Assembly (NCBI GenBank): GCA_050943615.1
Contig: JBMNPN010000046.1
Coordinates: 1 to 19,305, forward strand
Reading direction: 5' to 3'
DNA: 19,305 nt
DNA from: CACZQA01 sp050943615
GTDB lineage: Bacteria; Actinomycetota; Coriobacteriia; Coriobacteriales; QAMH01
Shown: one piece after another, positions 14,297 to 19,305 of the stretch
Layout of the letters: each line of letters starts with the position of its first letter
How positions within the stretch are numbered: the first letter of the stretch is position 1
The notes under the pieces: generated by a model
What the model was told of the DNA's origin: nothing
The model's input: the letters and a program-made list of their open reading frames with translations, nothing else
Databases searched by the model: none
Position numbers and translations under genes: made by a program

Positions 14297-15276
14297 ATGC
14301 TTTCGATTCGCCAGAATCTTCTCGAGACCATTCGGGGCGGAAAGCCCGATCGCTATGTCAACCAGTTCGAGTTCTTTCCGTTTATCATGTGCGCTCCCCT
14401 GACTGACTTCACCCTCGATGAGAAGGGGTGCATGCGTTATGAATGGAGCGTCACGCAGCAGGTTGCCGGCCAGCCGGGGCCTTTCCGCTCCAGGACGCTG
14501 AGCACCTGGTGGTAAAGGAAGTCGAGGACTGGAAAGACTACGTCAAGGTTCCCGACTATTCTCCCAAGGAACTCTGGGAGCCGCCTACCAAGCAGGTCGC
14601 CGAAGTCAACACTGACGAGGTCTTCAGAGCAGTTGCCCTTATGCCGGGTGTCTTCGAGCGCTACCACGACCTGTGCGGTCTCACCGATGGCCTCATGGCC
14701 TTCTACGAGAGTCCCGATGAGGCAAAGGGGCTGCTCGAGTGCATCACCGACGTCGAGCTCACCATCGCCGAGAACGTCTGCAAATATGTGAAACCCGAGC
14801 TGATCTTTCACCATGACGACTGGGGCACACAGAACTCCACGTTCATGAACATGGACATGTTCCGCGAGTTCATCAAGCCCTGCTACGAGCAGGTCTACGG
14901 GTACTACAAGTCCCACGGCGTCAAGATCATCGTCCACCACTCCGACTCTTTTGGCGAGACGCTTGTTCCCGAGATGATTGACCTCGGCATCGACATCTGG
15001 CAAGGCGTGCTCAAGAATGCGAACGACATTCCCAAGCTCATCGACGAATACGGCGGGCAGATCTCGTTCATGGGCGCCATCGAGGACCAGGAGGTCGACG
15101 TTGCCGATTGGACGGAAGACAGCGTCAAGAAGATCGTACGCGAGTCAATCGACATCGTCGGGCCGCGCAACTACTTCATCCCCTGCATTACGCAGGGTGC
15201 TCCCGCTTCGCTTTTCGACGGTGTCTACGATGCTGTGACAAAGACCATCGCAGAAAAGAGCAGAGAGGACTTCTAA
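14297..15276 (+). pseudogene. UroD-family (MtaA-like) methyltransferase, frameshifted
   Basis: Two frames together make one protein of about 326 residues. The first (14297-14515) starts MLSIRQNLLETIRGGKPDR after AAAGGGGAA and ends at a premature TAA. The second frame continues from about 14480 (FPLQDAEHLVVKEVEDW) to 15276. Homology-like reading would pass from QPGPF straight into PLQDAEHL, so one base is missing near 14474-14483 (GGGGCCTTT; a third C would restore it). UroD-family proteins of anaerobes often move methyl groups between corrinoid proteins and thiols. Here IIVHHSDS and FIPCITQG supply His and Cys residues that could bind zinc. No corrinoid protein gene is adjacent. No good slippery heptamer is seen, so a real mutation or a sequencing error is likelier than programmed frameshifting. 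Confidence 0.85.
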
Positions 15277-15300
15277 GCCCATTAACATTACAACACTGAG

Positions 15301-15345
15301 CAAGTGGGAGATGAGAAGCTGAATTCTCATCTCCCACTTGTTTCT
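15301..15345. terminator. Strong bidirectional terminator
   Basis: A perfect 17-bp stem (15301-15317 with 15324-15340, beginning CAAGTGGGAG) has the loop GCTGAA. A T-rich stretch (TTTCTT) follows on the plus strand. It sits between the convergent UroD-like gene and the PucR-type gene and should end both transcripts. Confidence 0.9.
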
Positions 15346-15365
15346 TGAAGTGCTGTTATACCGTC

Positions 15366-17099
15366 TTACTCGAAGTTTCTCCTGTCGTTGTAGGGGATAT
15401 CGAGCAGCTTCTTGAAATCGATGTCGCGTGTAAAGCCATCGGTGAGAAAGTAGTAGCGATAGTCCTCGATGAGACGGTCGCGTTCGAGCACGTCGTCGAC
15501 GCGGATGTTGAAGGTCTTTTGAATTTTGTCGATGTGGTAGAGCACGGTGTTTCGATGGATGTGCATGCGCTTGGCAATCGCCGTTGCGCTGTGGTCGTTG
15601 CACAGGTACATCCACAGGAGCTTGACGATGTCCGTGCCGTTTTCCCTGTCCTCTTTTGCAAGCACCGAAAGGACACTTCTTTTGAGGGCAAACGAGGTCA
15701 GCCGGTCGCTGAGCGCAGATTGCACGAGCACGTAGTAGGGCAGGATGTAGTCGAAGTACGAGCACGCACGATTTGGCTCGGTGTCGGCAAGTTCCTGTTC
15801 TGCAACGACGACATCCGAGAAGTTGAGGGCGATGCGTGCCTGGCGATAGGCGAGGTCGAGGTCTTGGATCGTGTCGAAAGCGCGTGAGGCACCGGCATTG
15901 ACATGGTAGGGTTCGTAGATGAGCTCTTCCAATTCCTTTCCGATGGTGCGGGACGTGAACTGGAAATCGTTTTGCGCGCTCATGTAGTAGAGGACGAGAA
16001 GCGAGTCGTTGTACGCAAAGCAGTAGCACTTGCCGCCGTTGAGCTTGCGCGCTGCTTGGATGACCTTCGTCCGCAGCGCTGGACTTTCCTTGATGGTCAG
16101 GTTGATGCACACGAGCTTGAAGAGCTGCGCGTGGGGAATCTCGGTTTGCTCGAGTTGCGCCTTGACGAACTCGGGCGTCATCTCGGTGCCTTCGATGAGG
16201 TTCGTGAAGACGCGGTACCAAGGCGAGTTGACCTTGAGCTTGTCCTCCCAGAACGTCTCGAGCAGATGGGTCATGCGCTCGGTGATGATGTGCAGGAAAT
16301 CGCGCAGGGCCTCCTCTGAGATACCCGTGTCGTCGACGAGCGTCAGCACGCCAAAGAGGTGCCCATCGAAATAGATAGGGCTGTGTAACACGATGTGGCC
16401 ATCGTAATATGCAGGATCGTCAGCGGAGATGCCAAAGGGGCTTGCCCCACTATCGGTGAGCTTTTCGAGGTGCGCGATATCCTTGCGGCTGTAGCTGCCG
16501 TTCTCTACGAGCTGCCGATGCACGTCGTCGGGCGGCTCGAAGGCGCTTGTACGCGCCATGAGCGCATACCCCCCATCGGTGATGCACAGGAAGTCCTTCA
16601 CGATGATAGAGGCCTCGGTGAGCAGGTTCGTGATGCTGTCGTGGCGATACACCATTCGGTCCATGGTGCTTTCCCAGATCATCAGGGTAGAGAACAGGTT
16701 CTTGATCGATGCGACGACGAAAAAGACCCTGTCTTCGCTGTGGATCAGGACTACGCGGTTGCGATTGACGCTTACCCAGTCGGGGACATCATGGTCGCGC
16801 GTGATGACGACGAAGAACATCGTCGGAAACATCTTGAGGTATTTTTCCGCGTCGTCGGCCATGCAGAGGTACAGCATTGCCGGGTCGGGTTTTCCGACAG
16901 CCGCGACCTCTTCTTCTGTGAAAAGCGGAAGCATCCATTTGAACTGCGCCTGGCTGCGCTGAGGACGCGAGAGGACCTCGTATTGTTCCAGGTAGGATAT
17001 GAGAATGTTGGCGCTCAGAACCGATTTCTTAAGAGAGCCGATGGGTACTCCGGTGGGCAGCGTGAACGTCTTGTTCGAAGAATTCTCGACCTGGTCCAT
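15366..17099 (-). CDS. PucR-type transcriptional regulator
   Basis: A 577-residue DNA-binding regulator. The C-terminus (about 489-540; LLWMYLCNDHSATAIAKRMHIHRNTVLYHIDKIQ in two parts) is the PucR/CdaR helix-turn-helix with the diagnostic HRNTVLYHIDKI. The middle (about 370-480) looks like the CdaR GGDEF-like domain, and the first 330 residues are an undefined sensor region with some GAF-like character (LFGVLTLVDDTG). The ATG at 17099 is preceded by AGGAG at an 8-base distance on the minus strand; frames further upstream add unrelated residues. It is divergent from the MFS gene at 17405 and convergent with the AOR operon. A palindrome GCACCAAGCGTTGGTGC lies 113 bases upstream. It probably controls the carrier and perhaps the AOR operon. 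Ligand unknown. Confidence 0.9.
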   Translation of the reverse strand: MDQVENSSNKTFTLPTGVPIGSLKKSVLSANILISYLEQYEVLSRPQRSQAQFKWMLPLFTEEEVAAVGKPDPAMLYLCMADDAEKYLKMFPTMFFVVITRDHDVPDWVSVNRNRVVLIHSEDRVFFVVASIKNLFSTLMIWESTMDRMVYRHDSITNLLTEASIIVKDFLCITDGGYALMARTSAFEPPDDVHRQLVENGSYSRKDIAHLEKLTDSGASPFGISADDPAYYDGHIVLHSPIYFDGHLFGVLTLVDDTGISEEALRDFLHIITERMTHLLETFWEDKLKVNSPWYRVFTNLIEGTEMTPEFVKAQLEQTEIPHAQLFKLVCINLTIKESPALRTKVIQAARKLNGGKCYCFAYNDSLLVLYYMSAQNDFQFTSRTIGKELEELIYEPYHVNAGASRAFDTIQDLDLAYRQARIALNFSDVVVAEQELADTEPNRACSYFDYILPYYVLVQSALSDRLTSFALKRSVLSVLAKEDRENGTDIVKLLWMYLCNDHSATAIAKRMHIHRNTVLYHIDKIQKTFNIRVDDVLERDRLIEDYRYYFLTDGFTRDIDFKKLLDIPYNDRRNFE

Positions 17100-17404
17100 G
17101 AACGTTGCTCCTATTCTTTTGCAGCTCTCTCTTTCTGCAGGGCGCTTTGCGAGCAAGCTACGAGCACAAGCGCCATCCATCATTGTAGGACATTGTCGGT
17201 GAACGGAAACCGCACCAAGCGTTGGTGCTGCGCTATGCGCGCGGTGCCCTGAATCCTGTGGCAGGATGCTACATACGCCCGATTTCGGGCAAGGGCACCA
17301 AATGCCCATCAAATCTTTGTGCGTTCGTCCATTCCTCAACGAGTGGGTTGATTCCTAATCTACAGGCATAAAGGACGCGACGTCAACTGCTGAAAGGAAA
17401 GCGC
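17100..17404. promoter_or_regulatory. Divergent promoter region of the regulator and MFS gene
   Basis: About 300 bases between divergent genes with no gene of its own. It holds the palindrome at 17212-17228, a third GCACCAA half-site at 17295-17301, and GGTGCCC (17233-17239) facing GGGCACC (17293-17299). A -35-like TTGATT is at 17348-17353, but no well-spaced -10 was found. Confidence 0.6.
17212..17228. promoter_or_regulatory. Perfect palindromic operator candidate
   Basis: GCACCAA-GCG-TTGGTGC: two 7-bp half-sites around a 3-base spacer. A third copy of GCACCAA is at 17295-17301. No such palindrome was seen in the other intergenic regions of the window. The likely binder is the PucR-type regulator encoded next to it. 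Confidence 0.65.
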
Positions 17405-18664
17405 ATGGGCAAGGAGTACAAGAAGACAGCTGTCGCTGCCTGTCTGGTCATGGCGGCGATGATTGCCGGCACGGCCTCGTTCGGGTTCTTCATGGACCCA
17501 GTGACGCAGGACTTGGGGCTCAGCCGTGGCCTGTTCTCCTTCTATTTCAGCATCATCACCGTCGTAGGCGCGCTTTCGCTTCCCGTATATGGGCGCTTGG
17601 TCGAACGTGTCGGCGTGCGCAGAATCGTCATCGCAGGTGGCATCTGGACCGCGCTTGCGCTTGCGGCGTTCTCGCTGTGCTCGAGTCTTTGGAGCTTTTA
17701 TCTTGTTGCCGCACTCGTGGGGCTCGGCTTTTTCGGCTGCAGCTACTGTGCCGCTCCTGTCATCGTCGACAACTGGTTTGTCGAGAAGAATGGCTCTGTC
17801 ATGGGAGCGGCAGCGGCGTTTGGCGGTCTGGTCGGCGTTGCGCTCGGCTTCATCTTTCCCGGCATCATCGAAGCTCTGGGCTGGAGGTTCGGCTACATCT
17901 GCCTTGGCGCGCTGGTCTTTCTCCTCACGGTTCCCGCAGGGGCGTTTCTGCTGCATTCGACGCCGGAGGAAGTCGGTCTCGAACCTTTCGGCAGCAAAAA
18001 CGTCTCTGAAGGCGATGCCGAACCTGTGGGGGAGGTACAGGGCATGACGCGCTCGGAGGCCCTCAAGTCGCCCAAATTCTACTTCATGCTCATCGCGTTC
18101 GTCATCTTCGCGGCGGCGGTCTCGTTCACCCAGCACCTTGCAGCGTACTTCGTGAGTATCGGCATGTCCCAAGAAGCGGCTGGAGCCATGGTCTCGGTCA
18201 TCTCGTTGGGTATCGTCATCACGAGCGCCTTGGTAGGGCCCATCAACGACAAGCTCGGTCTGAGCAAGACGATTCTCATCTGCGCCGTGCTCTACGTCCT
18301 TGCGTTCGTGCTACTTCCCGTCGCTGGGCTCTCGAGCGTGCTCATCGTCATCGCGCTTTTCTGCATGGCGCTCGGCAACGCCTTCAACTCGATTTTCGCG
18401 CCCATCATGACCTCGGCCGTCTTCGGTCAGAAGGACTACTCCTCACTGTGGGGGATTATCAGCATGGGCTGTGTCCTCGGACAGGCAATCGGAACGCCGC
18501 TTTGGGGAATGGCTTATGACCTTACCGGCGGTTACCAGGCGGGCATGTACGTGGCTGCCGTCCTCAACATCATCGGCACGGTCTCCATCATGTTCGTTCT
18601 CAAGTCCGTGAAGCAGCCCCTGCAGGCACGCACCTCCTCTGAGAAGCAGGCGGAGCGCGCATAG
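17405..18664 (+). CDS. MFS transporter, oxalate/formate antiporter (OFA)-like
   Basis: A 419-residue carrier with about 12 membrane segments. The N-terminal half has SFGFFMDPVTQDLGLSRGLFSFYFSI and YGRLVERVGVRR, typical of OFA/monocarboxylate MFS proteins; the central cytoplasmic loop (about 195-220) is charged; the C-terminal half has GPINDKLGLSKTI. The ATG lies after GAAAGGAAAG. The family carries small carboxylates such as oxalate, formate or monocarboxylates, but the substrate here is not fixed. Divergent from the PucR-type regulator with a shared operator candidate, it is probably substrate-induced. It ends before a bidirectional terminator. Shared context with the AOR operon suggests it brings in that pathway's substrate; this is inference. 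Confidence 0.92.
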   Translation: MGKEYKKTAVAACLVMAAMIAGTASFGFFMDPVTQDLGLSRGLFSFYFSIITVVGALSLPVYGRLVERVGVRRIVIAGGIWTALALAAFSLCSSLWSFYLVAALVGLGFFGCSYCAAPVIVDNWFVEKNGSVMGAAAAFGGLVGVALGFIFPGIIEALGWRFGYICLGALVFLLTVPAGAFLLHSTPEEVGLEPFGSKNVSEGDAEPVGEVQGMTRSEALKSPKFYFMLIAFVIFAAAVSFTQHLAAYFVSIGMSQEAAGAMVSVISLGIVITSALVGPINDKLGLSKTILICAVLYVLAFVLLPVAGLSSVLIVIALFCMALGNAFNSIFAPIMTSAVFGQKDYSSLWGIISMGCVLGQAIGTPLWGMAYDLTGGYQAGMYVAAVLNIIGTVSIMFVLKSVKQPLQARTSSEKQAERA

Positions 18665-18735
18665 GCTCTCGCTGCTGAACGATATAAACGTCATTGCAGG
18701 CGGAACTAGGCACTCCTCCTGCGGTGACAAGCCCA

Positions 18736-18781
18736 GAAAGGCCCCGCATTTCTCCACACTCCTTGGGATGCGGGGCTTTTC
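18736..18781. terminator. Bidirectional terminator after the MFS gene
   Basis: GCCCCGCAT (18741-18749) pairs with ATGCGGGGC (18768-18776), extended outward by AAAG/TTTT pairing, so both strands show a short T-run. It lies between convergent genes. Upstream, GCAGGCGGA (18696-18704) and TCCTCCTGC (18714-18722) form a second, weaker inverted repeat. Confidence 0.85.
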
Positions 18782-18803
18782 GTGTTCTTGGGGAAAGCCG
18801 GGT

Positions 18804-19172
18804 CTAAATCTGTCCGGCAGGGTTCTTTTCGATGGGGACCTCGCCGGTACCTGCTTCTTTGGCCATTTCCTGCCAGTGCTCCATGCGGGCGGCGAGCTCT
18901 GATGCGCTCTTCTCGTCTTCGCGAAAGGCGATGAGCGTCCAGTCCATCTGTTCGAGCGCCGCAAAGAACTCGTCGAACTTCTGGAATGGCACCGAGATCA
19001 TGCGCAGGCCCTGCGGGTAGGCCTTGCGGCGCTTGAGGCCGTGGTAGAAGCCCGTTGTGATGTGGTTCACCTTGCCGCTGATAAGCGGGTTGGCGTACAT
19101 CCAGGCACAGCTCAGGACAGGGGAGGATTTCGATTCCCAGAGGTCTCCGGAGATAAAGGACGTTGCACGCAT
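18804..19172 (-). CDS. Hypothetical protein, 122 residues, possibly 5'-truncated
   Basis: Not recognised. The frame shows the GC-rich codon use of the real genes in this window from about MYANPLISGKVNHITTGFYH onward, which supports coding. It is soluble and mixed in character, with a charged helical C-terminus (REDEKSASELAARMEHWQEM) and no signal peptide or membrane segment. The first 24 residues are less convincing and the ATG at 19172 has no clear ribosome site, so the true start may be the internal ATG of MYANPL, or the gene may be a 3' fragment of a longer one. Its end lies just before the bidirectional terminator at 18736-18781, as expected for a real minus-strand gene. The array of TTGGCAG-like heptamers at 19225-19299 lies directly upstream. 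Confidence 0.6.
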   Translation of the reverse strand: MRATSFISGDLWESKSSPVLSCAWMYANPLISGKVNHITTGFYHGLKRRKAYPQGLRMISVPFQKFDEFFAALEQMDWTLIAFREDEKSASELAARMEHWQEMAKEAGTGEVPIEKNPAGQI

Positions 19173-19223
19173 GATGACGTCTGATTGCGGGAATGTGCCG
19201 CATCCTTACCGAGGCAAGAGCGT

Positions 19224-19300
19224 TTTGGCAGTACTTTCTCGCTGCCGAAACGTGAATTGGCAGTGGTTTTGACTGTGTTGGCATAAAAAGTGCTGCCAAA
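19224..19300. promoter_or_regulatory. Array of five TTGGCAG-like heptamers
   Basis: Heptamers on both strands: TTGGCAG 19225-19231, CTGCCGA 19242-19248, TTGGCAG 19257-19263, TTGGCAT 19278-19284 and CTGCCAA 19293-19299. The outer copies extend to a 13-bp inverted repeat with one mismatch, TTTGGCAGTACTT (19224-19236) and AAGTGCTGCCAAA (19288-19300). It looks like a multi-site operator; the end of a mobile element is an alternative. Confidence 0.6.
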
Positions 19301-19305
19301 TCGCA

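Noticed and set aside
14474..14490. Programmed -1 frameshift in the UroD-like gene
   Set aside because: The -1 direction fits, but no slippery heptamer of the X XXY YYZ type is present at the junction.
1..19305. CRISPR array, insertion sequence or transposase gene
   Set aside because: No regularly spaced repeats and no transposase or integrase frame were found in the window.

Overview
The window reads as a chromosomal segment of a GC-rich anaerobic actinobacterium, most likely Coriobacteriia and probably Eggerthellaceae. Lineage is inferred from gene style: strong GC/GC3 bias, a serine-tailed LCP protein, ClpX with a long Asn/Ser/Gly linker, a tungsten-type aldehyde:ferredoxin oxidoreductase, a large PucR-type regulator and MFS carriers. 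There is no 16S gene or species marker, so nothing finer is claimed.

Layout. (1) Bases 1-5345 are housekeeping: the 3' part of an ABC-F ATPase (cut by the window edge), a leader with a perfect terminator hairpin, an LCP-family cell-wall ligase, clpX, and tRNA-Lys(TTT) with its own promoter and terminator. (2) Bases 5346-6482 are a less GC-rich, gene-poor stretch with several inverted repeats and one small ribbon-helix-helix-like gene on the minus strand. It looks like an accessory or scar region downstream of the tRNA. (3) Bases 6483-7761 hold a compact three-gene cassette: a 22-residue peptide, a radical SAM enzyme starting at the base after the peptide's stop codon, and an overlapping PqqD-like protein. 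This is the architecture of a ribosomally made, post-translationally modified peptide (RiPP) pathway and is the most interesting item here. (4) Bases 8141-10497 hold an MFS carrier, a strong terminator and an HSL-type alpha/beta hydrolase. (5) Bases 10754-15276 hold a likely operon: a protein with four [4Fe-4S] cluster motifs (AorA-like), an AOR-family catalytic subunit, an SDR dehydrogenase and a UroD-like methyltransferase broken by a one-base frameshift, ending in a strong bidirectional terminator. (6) Bases 15366-18664 hold a minus-strand PucR-type regulator and a divergent OFA-like MFS carrier, with a perfect palindromic operator candidate between them. (7) Bases 18804-19305 hold a minus-strand unknown protein behind an array of five TTGGCAG-like heptamers.

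How the genes may work together (inference). Parts 5 and 6 look like an uptake and redox module for a small organic acid or aromatic substrate: the carrier imports it, the SDR and AOR/ferredoxin pair oxidise or reduce it, the UroD-like protein may move a methyl group, and the PucR protein senses the substrate. In part 3 the PqqD-like protein should hold the leader of the small peptide through its YxxPxI motif and present it to the radical SAM enzyme. The product is unknown.
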